Of a stretch of DNA of 64,000 nt, positions 17,179-24,583 are shown in pieces; the stretch's first letter is position 1; each line of letters begins with the position of its first letter. Position numbers and translations under genes: made by a program. The notes beneath the pieces were generated by a model, which worked only from the letters and a program-made list of their open reading frames with translations, was not told the origin of the DNA and did no database searches. Origin of the DNA: Polyangiaceae bacterium (GTDB lineage Bacteria; Myxococcota_A; Polyangia; Polyangiales; Polyangiaceae). The stretch is taken from positions 1-64,000 of the forward strand of contig JAWKRG010000011.1 in the NCBI GenBank assembly GCA_041389725.1, in the 5' to 3' direction.

Positions 17179-17606
17179 ATCTGACCCCTTGTTCCGAGTG
17201 CAACCGTCACATGGATGAAAGCGCGAGCGAGTGCCCCTTCTGCGGCGGCGCACCCAGCCACATGCCCGCGGTACCCATGCCGGATCGACGGATGAGTCGA
17301 GCTGCACTCGTGGCCTTCGGTTCGACCTTCGCGATGGGCATGGCGGCAGTGGCTTGCAGCTCCGACGATGACGGCGGCGGCAAGGGTACTGGCGGAACGG
17401 CTGGCTCGGGCGGCTCGAGCAGCGGCGGCCAGGCGGGCAACGCCGGTAACGCGGGCATGTCCGGCAACGCGGGGGGCGGCGGCATCGGTGCTGCCGGGCC
17501 GCTATACGGATTGCCTGCCGATGCCGGTGGAACATCAGGCCAAGGCGGGAGCGCCGGCAATCGTGCGCTCTATGGTGGTCCCCCCGTCGATGCAGGCGGC
17601 GACTGA
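17175..17606 (+). CDS. Small zinc-ribbon/Gly-rich protein A, candidate substrate of the radical SAM enzyme
   Basis: 143 aa in four parts. Residues 1-25 hold a zinc ribbon (C6, C9, C20, C23 in PCSECNRHM and ECPFCGG). Residues 37-60 hold DRRMSRAALVAFGSTFAMGM, a twin-arginine-like hydrophobic signal, ending in a lipobox-like AVAC (C61) and SSDDD. A Gly/Ser/Asn-rich linker runs from ~66 to 110. The tail contains LYGLPADAG and, after a spacer, LYGGPPVDAGGD. The start overlaps the radical SAM stop. A leader-like N-terminal part followed by a repeated C-terminal motif resembles a modified-peptide precursor, but no core modification is proven. An exported lipoprotein is the alternative reading. Confidence 0.8.
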   Translation: MNLTPCSECNRHMDESASECPFCGGAPSHMPAVPMPDRRMSRAALVAFGSTFAMGMAAVACSSDDDGGGKGTGGTAGSGGSSSGGQAGNAGNAGMSGNAGGGGIGAAGPLYGLPADAGGTSGQGGSAGNRALYGGPPVDAGGD

Positions 17607-17629
17607 CGAAGGCGATGAAGGAGAAGACA

Positions 17630-18070
17630 ATGAGCGACTTGGTACCTTGCACTGAATGCAATCGACACGCGCGGGCGAGCGACGGCGCCTGCCCCTTCTG
17701 CGGCGGCGAGCTGTCGCCCACGCCGCAAATCCCCCTTCCCGACCGACGGATGAGCCGCGCTGCGGTCGTCGCGTTTGGCGCGACGCTCGCGACGGGAATG
17801 ATGGCAACCGGCTGCAGCTCCGACGACGACGGCGGCGGCAGCGGCGGCAGCTCGGGCTCGGGCGCCACTGGCGCGACCGGCGGCGCATCGGGCGGACAAG
17901 GCGGAGCGTCGGGCAGCGCGGGCACTGCCGGCGCTTCGGGAGCTGCCACTGGCGGCTTCGGTGGCATCGCACCGGCGTACGGTCTGCCCGCGGATGCCGG
18001 CCCGGGCGGCGCGGGTGGCTCCTCGGGCATGGCCGCCGCGTACGGCTTGCCGCCGGATTCCGGCATCTGA
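17630..18070 (+). CDS. Small zinc-ribbon/Gly-rich protein B, paralogue of A
   Basis: 146 aa with the same order of parts as the preceding gene. A ribbon (CTEC, CPFCGG) is followed by the near-identical PDRRMSRAAVVAFGATLATG signal, lipobox-like ATGC and SSDDD, then a Gly/Ala/Ser linker. The tail has PAYGLPADAGPGG and AAAYGLPPDSGI at the C-terminus. ATG 17630 is chosen over ATG 17615 because an AAGGAGA ribosome-binding site sits five bases ahead of it. The two paralogues differ freely in the linker but keep the ribbon, the signal and two copies of the Y-G-(L/G)-P-x-D-(A/S)-G motif. Selection therefore appears to act on those parts. Confidence 0.8.
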   Translation: MSDLVPCTECNRHARASDGACPFCGGELSPTPQIPLPDRRMSRAAVVAFGATLATGMMATGCSSDDDGGGSGGSSGSGATGATGGASGGQGGASGSAGTAGASGAATGGFGGIAPAYGLPADAGPGGAGGSSGMAAAYGLPPDSGI

Positions 18071-18134
18071 GTTTGGTCAGAAATTGCCAACGCCGTGCGT
18101 GGGCGGCGGGCCCCCGCGCGGATTGACGCACGTC

Positions 18135-18172
18135 ATCCCGACAACCCGTCCGTAGGTGCGGATTGTCGGGAT
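18135..18172. repeat. 10-bp perfect inverted repeat, 18-nt loop
   Basis: ATCCCGACAA (18135-18144) and TTGTCGGGAT (18163-18172) pair perfectly. The structure stands 65 bp after small protein B and 28 bp before the CBS gene. It has no T-run, so it may be a factor-dependent terminator hairpin, an mRNA-stabilising stem or an operator of the CBS gene. Confidence 0.5.
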
Positions 18173-18199
18173 CGCGCGTTTGGCCTACTCTGCGAGCCC

Positions 18200-18676
18200 A
18201 TGGTCGCCGACGGAGCTAGCCGAAGTTCGCGGCGAACGCGGAAGGTCGAGGACATCATGAGCCAGCCGGTGCGAACGATCGCGCTGGCGGCATCGGCGCA
18301 GGAAGCCGCGGGCCTGATGAGCACCCACGGAGTCCGTCACCTAGTTGTGGTCGACAAGGCCGGTCATGCGGTCGGCGTAGTGAGCGATCGCGATCTGCGC
18401 GCGGCGCAACCGTCGGTGCTGCTTCTGACCGACGTCGCCATGCGAGACAAGGCTTTGTCCCTGATTCGCGTGGGCGACGTGATGGCGAAACACCCGCACA
18501 CCGCCCATCCTCAGCAGTCCGTTCACACCGCTCTCGGCACCATGCTGCGCCATCGCGTCGGCTGCTTGCCCGTCGTGTCGACCGACGAGCAGCTGGTCGG
18601 AATCGTGACCGGCGGCGACGTGGCGAAGCTCGCGCTGTCGCTACTCGATGCTGTCGAGTCGAGCGACGAACGCTAG
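18200..18676 (+). CDS. Two-CBS-domain protein
   Basis: 158 aa containing a tandem CBS pair. The first domain runs ~14-80 (VEDIMSQPVRTIALAASAQEA; HLVVVDKAGHAVGVVSDRDLR). The second runs ~90-150 (VGDVMAKHPHTAHPQQSVHTA; GCLPVVSTDEQLVGIVTGGDV). The pair forms a Bateman module that normally binds adenine nucleotides. No other domain is present, so it is probably a free-standing energy or redox sensor. ATG 18200 is preferred; the frame upstream is not protein-like. It follows the radical SAM cluster in the same direction, but an inverted repeat separates them, so it may be transcribed independently. Confidence 0.85.
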   Translation: MVADGASRSSRRTRKVEDIMSQPVRTIALAASAQEAAGLMSTHGVRHLVVVDKAGHAVGVVSDRDLRAAQPSVLLLTDVAMRDKALSLIRVGDVMAKHPHTAHPQQSVHTALGTMLRHRVGCLPVVSTDEQLVGIVTGGDVAKLALSLLDAVESSDER

Positions 18677-18699
18677 GCCCAAGCGCTGGCAATTGCGCT

Positions 18700-21603
18700 T
18701 CAGCTGACCGTCAGCACGCCTTTCATCATCATGTAGTGCCCGGGGAACGTGCACACGAAGGGGTACTGACCTGCCGCGGGTGCGGTGAAGATCACCTCCA
18801 CGGACTGACCCGCTGCCGCTAGATCCGTCGCCGCGATCACGTTGGGATTGGTCTTGACCACGTAGTGCTTCGCCTCTCCCGCATCGAGCCCTTCGGCAGC
18901 GACGTCTGCCTCGGTGCCGGGCTTCACCAACACCCAGTTGTGCTTCATCACGGCGAAGGTTGCGATGTTCTTGAACACGACCTTGACGCGCTGGCCCGCC
19001 TTGACCGTGAGCTCGGTCTTGTCGAAAGCCATCAAGTTGCCCTTGCTCGTGATCTCGATGGTGACGTCCGCAGGACCGCCGGCGGCGGCGGGGGCTGCAG
19101 CAGGCGCAGCGGCGGGCGCGGCGGCGGGGGCAGCACTCGGAGCGGGCGCCTCGGCACCGGCCTGATGACCCGCGTGGGCTTCGTGATTTGCGTGTGCAGA
19201 GTGATCCATGGCGCCCATGGCTGCCGTGGGCTGCGGCGGCGCGGCCGGCGCATCGCCGCCCGGTCCCACCACGAGGCGCTTCAACGTGCCTCCCGAGTAG
19301 TCCGCGAAAACGGCGCTACCGCTGGTGAACGCGATCCCCGCTGGGTTTCCGACGCCACTCGCCATGGTCTCGGGTTTGCCGTCGCCCTTGGCGGCTACGC
19401 GAACGATGGCCCCTCGCTCGCCAGTAGTCGTCCAGTAGGCATAGCCGCCACCGATCGCCAAGCCCGATGGTGCGTCCGTGTCACTGGCTAGGGCCCGAGC
19501 TTCGCCCCCGCTGAGGCTGACCCTCATCACCGCACTCGGTTTACCCGTATTGATCCAGTACACGGCGTCACCAGCGACGCGTACGGAACAGGGGAATGCT
19601 TGCTTGGCAGCGAGTTCCACGGACTTGCCGCCCGAGCGCGGCACCTTCGCCACGACTCCGCTGGAGTAGCTGGAGTAGTAGACATGGCCGTCGTCAGCGG
19701 CAACGCCGCAGGGCATGCTGACCTTCTCCACCAGGGGCGTCGCTTTGCCACCGCCGGAGACGCTCATCACCGCGCCGTTCGAGGTCTGATTGACCCAGTA
19801 GACGTCCTTGCCTTTGGCGGTGATGGCGGAAGGATGTGACTGGCCGCTGGCGATCGCCTTGGGCTTGCCGCCCGCTGCGGCCACCGCCATGACTGCACCC
19901 TTGCCAGTCGTCCAGTAGACGGTGCCGTCGTCGACGGCGATGCCATCGGGCATGCTCTGATTGTCTGCCAGCACCTTGGGAGTTCCACCGCTCAAGGGAA
20001 CCGTGACGACGCTGCCCGCTCCCGCATAGTTCGTCCAATAGACGGCCTTGTCATCGGCAACGACGGAGGTAGGCCGGGTCTGGTCGCTGACCAAGTCGAT
20101 GATGCCGCACTTGCCATCCATGCACTTGGCGGTGCCACAGTCGACACCACAAGCACCGCAGTTGTGAGCATCCGTCTTCAAGTCGGCTGCGCACTTGCCG
20201 TCGTTCTTCGGTGCTTCAGCGTGGTTCTCGGGAGCGGGTGTGCTGGCGTTTTCGGCCTTCGCTTCGTTCTTGTGTTCCTCTTCGTTCGTCTTCGCGTCTT
20301 TGCTCGCCTCGTCTCCATGCGCGCCGACTCTCTCGAGACCGATGACCCCGCCCATCAGCACGACGGCGGCGACCCAGACGATGGCGAGCCATGCCCAGGT
20401 CGGCAGGCCGTCGCGGGGTGAGCTCGCGCCAAAAGGCGCATGAATGCGATCCGTCGCGTCGCCGAGGGATTCAACGGCGGCAGCGGAGGCCACGGCATCG
20501 GCGACGACGGGCTCGACGACGGCGGGCTCGACGAAATCCTCTTCGCCGAGAAGCTCCGGGGATTCCGCTTCGCGAGCGAAGAGCGTCGTGACGGCATCGT
20601 CATCGGAACCGAGGGCGGTCGCCGCCTTGACCAGCCGAGGAGGAGGCTGAGGCGGGGGCAAGGGCAAGGCGGTGACCACACTCGTGGGTTCGTCTGCGAC
20701 AGGAACGCGCGCGGGTCGCTTCGCGCCCCGGATCAAAGCTGAGACCTCGATCTCGGACGCCAGATCGGCGGCGGCGGCCAAGAGTAGATCATCGTGAAGC
20801 TCGGTAGCGCTCGCGTAGCGGCGGCGGGCGGAGAACTGCACGCACTTGTCCAACACCCGAGCCACGCCCTGCGGAATGCCGGACGGCGCAATCTCCGAGA
20901 ACTTGGGCAACTCGGTCGCGGTGTCTGGGCGTCGCTCGGGAAGACGCCCGGTGAACGCCTCCCAGATCGTCATGCCAAGGGCGTAGACATCTGCCGCGGG
21001 TGGCGGCGGGTCGTTGCTGCGGAATTGCTCGGGTGCCTTGTAGTCGCGCCGCGGGTTGCCCACGAACTTGATCACGTTCGGCGCATTCATGCCCGAATGC
21101 ACGACGAGAGACGCGCCGCTGTCTGCGACGAGAATGGCTGCCGGTGTGATGTCACCGTGGGTGATTGGCCCGTCGGCATGCTGGTGGAGGGTTCGCAGCC
21201 CTTCGACTGCGTCCATGAAGATGCGCAAGACCACCTCCATGGGCATCACCGAACCCACCACTCTTCGTTCACGAATCAAGTTCTGCAGTCGCTGTCCTGG
21301 CAACGCCTCGGACACGAACGCCACCACACCACGCTGAAGGATGGTTCCCGTCGGGCGCAAGAAGTGCCGCCCCGTGACGCCCTGTGCCTGCCGGCACTCC
21401 CGGCAAAAAGCTTCGCGAATGACGGGGTTCTTGCCGAGACCCTCGTCCAGAAGCGTCAGCTCCAACCAGTCGCCGCGGACGTCGCCGGCCTTGCGCGCGC
21501 GGTAGGTGGAGGTGAGGGCATCCGAGTGAAGCAGATCCACCAACTCGTAGCCCGGAACGGTCACACGTGACTTGGAGTCTGTCGACACGGTCATCATCTC
21601 CAT
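18700..21603 (-). CDS. Pseudokinase / YWTD-type propeller / azurin fusion protein
   Basis: 967 aa with an unusual order. Residues ~15-280 have a Hanks kinase fold but lack key residues: no VAIK lysine, HRDLKPxN is replaced by HGDITPAA (149-156), and DFG by HSG (169-171). APE (190-192) is kept. A transmembrane helix spans ~403-425. A Lys/Glu-rich and Cys-rich stretch (CAADLKTDAHNCGACGVDC, 471-489) follows, then a beta-propeller (~505-770) of VYWTN/VYWTT/VYWVN/VYYSS repeats. After an Ala/Pro-rich linker the last ~125 residues are a type I copper domain: His in MKHNWVLV, then CTFPGHYMMMKG with azurin Cys-His-Met spacing. A cytoplasmic pseudokinase thus appears tied to a periplasmic sensor and copper site. 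The start could also be 21597 or 21594. It is the last gene of the operon. Confidence 0.88.
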   Translation of the reverse strand: MEMMTVSTDSKSRVTVPGYELVDLLHSDALTSTYRARKAGDVRGDWLELTLLDEGLGKNPVIREAFCRECRQAQGVTGRHFLRPTGTILQRGVVAFVSEALPGQRLQNLIRERRVVGSVMPMEVVLRIFMDAVEGLRTLHQHADGPITHGDITPAAILVADSGASLVVHSGMNAPNVIKFVGNPRRDYKAPEQFRSNDPPPPAADVYALGMTIWEAFTGRLPERRPDTATELPKFSEIAPSGIPQGVARVLDKCVQFSARRRYASATELHDDLLLAAAADLASEIEVSALIRGAKRPARVPVADEPTSVVTALPLPPPQPPPRLVKAATALGSDDDAVTTLFAREAESPELLGEEDFVEPAVVEPVVADAVASAAAVESLGDATDRIHAPFGASSPRDGLPTWAWLAIVWVAAVVLMGGVIGLERVGAHGDEASKDAKTNEEEHKNEAKAENASTPAPENHAEAPKNDGKCAADLKTDAHNCGACGVDCGTAKCMDGKCGIIDLVSDQTRPTSVVADDKAVYWTNYAGAGSVVTVPLSGGTPKVLADNQSMPDGIAVDDGTVYWTTGKGAVMAVAAAGGKPKAIASGQSHPSAITAKGKDVYWVNQTSNGAVMSVSGGGKATPLVEKVSMPCGVAADDGHVYYSSYSSGVVAKVPRSGGKSVELAAKQAFPCSVRVAGDAVYWINTGKPSAVMRVSLSGGEARALASDTDAPSGLAIGGGYAYWTTTGERGAIVRVAAKGDGKPETMASGVGNPAGIAFTSGSAVFADYSGGTLKRLVVGPGGDAPAAPPQPTAAMGAMDHSAHANHEAHAGHQAGAEAPAPSAAPAAAPAAAPAAAPAAAGGPADVTIEITSKGNLMAFDKTELTVKAGQRVKVVFKNIATFAVMKHNWVLVKPGTEADVAAEGLDAGEAKHYVVKTNPNVIAATDLAAAGQSVEVIFTAPAAGQYPFVCTFPGHYMMMKGVLTVS

Positions 21604-21608
21604 TCCCC

Positions 21609-22433
21609 TCACTGCACCGTGATGGTGCCTTTCATCATTCCGCAGTGCGGACGGCAGTAGTAGGGGTTGGACCCCGCCGCGGTGAACTTGCGATCGTAGG
21701 TTGCACCCACGTCGGAGGTGGGCGCATTCTGACAGCTGGAGTTCGTCGGCGAGCACCAACCGGGCGCGTAGTCGCCACACCCGGTGCCACCCGTCACGGT
21801 GTGGCCCTTTTCCTGCCACACCCAGCGCACGGTACCGCCCACGGGAATGGTCAGACTCGCTGGCTGGAAGCTGTTGTCACCGTTGGGAGCAACGATGACG
21901 ACCCAGGCGCAGGAGTTGCCGGCGCATTGTGCGCTCGTGCAGTCCCCGTTTTGCGTACAGGCTTTGCCGTTGGCGCACTTGGGACAGGTGCCGCCGCAAT
22001 CGACGTCGGTCTCGGTGCCGTTCTTCACATTGTCGCTGCAGCTGGGTCCAGTGCCTCCTCCGGTACCGCCACTGGGCGTGCCGCCAGTGCCTCCTCCGGT
22101 ACCGCCACTGGGCGTGCCGCCAGTGCCAACGGTTCCACCGGTCCCGGGCGTGCCGCCGCTCGGCGTCCCGCCGCTGCCGCCCACTCCCGCGCTGCCACCG
22201 CTCGGCGCGCCGCTGCCGCCTGAGGCACCTCCGCTGTGCACGTGGCCGGCGTCGCCACCGCTCGGGCTACCGCCAGTTCCGCCCGCCGAGCCACCCGCGC
22301 CTCCCGCGTCGACACCCGGCCCACCAGCTGTCCCCGCAGCGCCTGCGATCGGGCCGTCATCACCGGTCAGTTCCACCTCGGCGCAGCCCATTCCGAGTGC
22401 AGCTGCAATCCCCAACCATGCCCACGCCTTCAT
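21609..22433 (-). CDS. Cupredoxin (plastocyanin-like) lipoprotein with Gly-rich linker
   Basis: 274 aa. The lipoprotein signal MKAWAWLGIAAALGMGC has its lipobox at 14-17. Residues ~25-130 are Gly/Ser/Thr/Pro repeats (many GGTPSGGTGG-like units, coded by tandem DNA repeats near 22040-22150). A small Cys-rich motif follows (CSDNVKNGTETDVDCGGTC, then CPKCANGKAC), like those of myxobacterial surface proteins. The C-terminal ~100 residues are a type I copper fold: His in KGHTVTGG and YYCRPHCGMMKG with Cys, His and Met ligands, ending in TITVQ. It probably carries electrons at the outer surface or in the periplasm. It lies five bases upstream of the azurin-fusion gene and 13 bases after the next cupredoxin gene. 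Confidence 0.88.
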   Translation of the reverse strand: MKAWAWLGIAAALGMGCAEVELTGDDGPIAGAAGTAGGPGVDAGGAGGSAGGTGGSPSGGDAGHVHSGGASGGSGAPSGGSAGVGGSGGTPSGGTPGTGGTVGTGGTPSGGTGGGTGGTPSGGTGGGTGPSCSDNVKNGTETDVDCGGTCPKCANGKACTQNGDCTSAQCAGNSCAWVVIVAPNGDNSFQPASLTIPVGGTVRWVWQEKGHTVTGGTGCGDYAPGWCSPTNSSCQNAPTSDVGATYDRKFTAAGSNPYYCRPHCGMMKGTITVQ

Positions 22434-22446
22434 GTCCGACTCCTCA

Positions 22447-23274
22447 TCACTGCTTTTGAAGCTCGATGTCCACGCTCAACTCGCCACCCTTGACCACGAT
22501 CGGCTTGGAGGGGCCTCCCATCTTGGGAGCCCACGCGGCGATCTTGTAGTTGCCTTCGGGAACGTCCTTGATCTTGAAGCGTCCCTTGGCATTCGCGGTG
22601 GCGAAGTAGCTCGAGGGCGTCACGTAGACGTAGCCGATCATGCCCGGGTGCACGTTGCAGAGAAGCGTGAACGCGCCTGGCGTCTTGAACTTGTAGCGAC
22701 CACCACCACCCTTGGGGATGGTGCCGAGGTTGAACTTGTCACCACTGGGTGAGAACACGTTATGGGGGAAGGGGTCGCTGTTCACGAATGTGGCGCTGCC
22801 ACCCACGGCCACTGCAGCGATGTAGGGAATGAAGAGCATCATGCGCTGATCGATGACTACCTTCATGCCTCGCTTCTCTTCGATCGGGGCGCCCTCCAGG
22901 TAGGCAACGGCGAACTTGACGGGCTTGGTCCCACTGACGACGGAACCCACGATATCGAACTTGCCGCCACCAGCAGGGACTGCGGCAGCGGTGGCCGTGC
23001 CCGCCGTGCCGGCCTTCGGATCCACTCCAGGTTCCGCAGGCTTGTCGCCCGCGCCGGCATCTCCGGTGCTAGCCGCGGTCTTCGTCTCGGTCTTGCCCTC
23101 TGCGTTCGTGGTGACCGTCTCCTCGACGTGTGCTTCTTCCGGCGCGCTCTCCGCCTGCGCCATTTCGGCTGCACCCGAGGTGGGGCTTGGGCAACTACCC
23201 GAGGCGTTGGGCCCGCAAGCAGCCAGGCCTAGGATGGCCGCGATGGCCGGCAGCTTCACAGCGTTGGCATGCAT
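22447..23274 (-). CDS. Cupredoxin-like lipoprotein with carboxypeptidase-regulatory-like tail
   Basis: 275 aa. The ATG at 23274 follows a GAGAGGA ribosome-binding site and gives a signal peptide with lipobox LAAC (residues ~16-19). A charged Ala/Glu/Thr linker runs to ~110. The second part has a cupredoxin pattern, DPFPHNVFSPSG and LLCNVHPGMIGYVYV, with His, Cys, His and Met ligands as in methylamine-utilisation-type plastocyanin proteins. The last ~50 residues (ATANAKGRFKIKDVPEGNYK, then IAAWAPKMGG) look like a small beta-sandwich of the carboxypeptidase-regulatory type. It is the third gene of the operon, between the CX4CH lipoprotein and the plastocyanin-like lipoprotein. Confidence 0.87.
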   Translation of the reverse strand: MHANAVKLPAIAAILGLAACGPNASGSCPSPTSGAAEMAQAESAPEEAHVEETVTTNAEGKTETKTAASTGDAGAGDKPAEPGVDPKAGTAGTATAAAVPAGGGKFDIVGSVVSGTKPVKFAVAYLEGAPIEEKRGMKVVIDQRMMLFIPYIAAVAVGGSATFVNSDPFPHNVFSPSGDKFNLGTIPKGGGGRYKFKTPGAFTLLCNVHPGMIGYVYVTPSSYFATANAKGRFKIKDVPEGNYKIAAWAPKMGGPSKPIVVKGGELSVDIELQKQ

Positions 23275-23287
23275 GGTGATAGTCCTC

Positions 23288-24583
23288 TCAGTCATTGTTG
23301 GCACCTTGGTCGATCCATGCGCCGACCACCTGAATCACCTCGGGCGGCAGTGGCGCCGTACCATCTGCGGGCATCTGATCGCCCGACTGCGGCGAGGCCG
23401 AGCTCAACTTGTCGAACAGGAAGCTCTGCGCCTTGTTTCCTGCCGTTACGCGCATCAATCCCGGCACGCCGCAGCTGTCCACGCCCACTAGATTGGCGTG
23501 GGTCTGTCCGTCGAGGAGCGAGAGCCCGGGTTTGGGCGCACACGCCTGAGGCGGTGGATCGGCCGAACCGTGGCAGTCCGCCAAGGCGCAGCGCCGGTTG
23601 AACAATCCGGCCTGCAGGCTGGACAGCTTTGGCTCCAAGAAGAAGAAGGGCGTCGCATTGCTGCCCTTTCCTCCTACGTTCACCACCAGATCCCCAGAGG
23701 CCGCGCCCGTGGGAACCTCGACGGTGATGTCCGTGTTGGACCAGGCCTTGATCGTGGTGGCGTCCGTGCCACCGAAACTGACCGTGCTCGACCCTTGCGA
23801 ATCGCCGAAGTTGGATCCCTTGATGGCGATCGATGCACCTACGGGACCCATGTCTGGCGTGACCGAGATGACGCTGGGCAGCTTCTCGGCGATGACGTCG
23901 AAGGAGAAGCCCTCACTGTCCTTGCCGTTGACGCTGACCACGATGCTCAGGGTCCCCGTTGCCAGGCCCTGCGGCACGATCGCTTCGAACTTCGTCGCGG
24001 ACCAGTTGCCGACGAAGGTCGCTTCGGTCTCCCCGAACAAGACCTTGCCCTCGGCCGGATCGTCACCGAAACCTTCGCCTTCAATCACGACGGAGTCGCC
24101 GATGGCCGCCGCCGGGGGCGTCACCTTCGAGACCTTCGGCGGCGCAGCCAGCGCCTTGCCCATGCCGGTGACCCAGTCCCGCACCAGCTTGATCTCTGCG
24201 TTCGAGAGCGAGGCAAACCCGAGCGGCATGCGCTCGCCGGAGCCGCCTACCTCACGGTGCCGCCCTTCGATCTTGGCCACCAGATAGCTCTTGTCCGGGT
24301 TGCCAGGGTTGATGCGCAACAGAGGCGCCTCGACTGCCTGCACGTTGACCGTGGACGGGAACGCTTTCCCTGGTTCCAAGCTCATGCCTTGCCTGGGCGT
24401 GGCTCCTCCATGGCAATCCGCGAAGGAGCACTTCGGAGTGAAGATCAGCGACTGCACCGTCGCCAATGTGGGCGCGCCTAGCTCACCTTCGGGCTCTGCG
24501 TCGAGGCAGCCCGACGCGGCACCCACAGCGAGCGCGGAGAGAGCGAGGGAGCACCAAGTGCGAATCGAGTTAGAGACCGACAT
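23288..24583 (-). CDS. Lipoprotein with two CX4CH motifs and two IPT/TIG domains
   Basis: 431 aa. The lipoprotein signal ends GAASGC (C26). Residues ~50-60 contain PKCSFADCHGG and ~335 contains RRCALADCHGS, both C-x4-C-H rather than the normal heme C-x2-C-H. Each is followed by a Leu-rich stretch and a late Met (GERMPLGF; GDQMPADG), as in the small cytochrome-like modules of planctomycete and myxobacterial surface proteins. Between them lie two immunoglobulin-like IPT/TIG domains (~150-320; VTPPAAAIGDSVVIEGEGFG and VTPDMGPVGASIAIKGSNFG). Covalent heme is plausible but not certain with four spacer residues. The start overlaps the upstream cytochrome-porin gene by 14 bp. Confidence 0.83.
   Translation of the reverse strand: MSVSNSIRTWCSLALSALAVGAASGCLDAEPEGELGAPTLATVQSLIFTPKCSFADCHGGATPRQGMSLEPGKAFPSTVNVQAVEAPLLRINPGNPDKSYLVAKIEGRHREVGGSGERMPLGFASLSNAEIKLVRDWVTGMGKALAAPPKVSKVTPPAAAIGDSVVIEGEGFGDDPAEGKVLFGETEATFVGNWSATKFEAIVPQGLATGTLSIVVSVNGKDSEGFSFDVIAEKLPSVISVTPDMGPVGASIAIKGSNFGDSQGSSTVSFGGTDATTIKAWSNTDITVEVPTGAASGDLVVNVGGKGSNATPFFFLEPKLSSLQAGLFNRRCALADCHGSADPPPQACAPKPGLSLLDGQTHANLVGVDSCGVPGLMRVTAGNKAQSFLFDKLSSASPQSGDQMPADGTAPLPPEVIQVVGAWIDQGANND

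Noticed and set aside
22040..22150. Short direct DNA repeats as a regulatory or CRISPR element
   Set aside because: They code for the GGTPSGGTGG-like linker of the cupredoxin lipoprotein and stay in frame.
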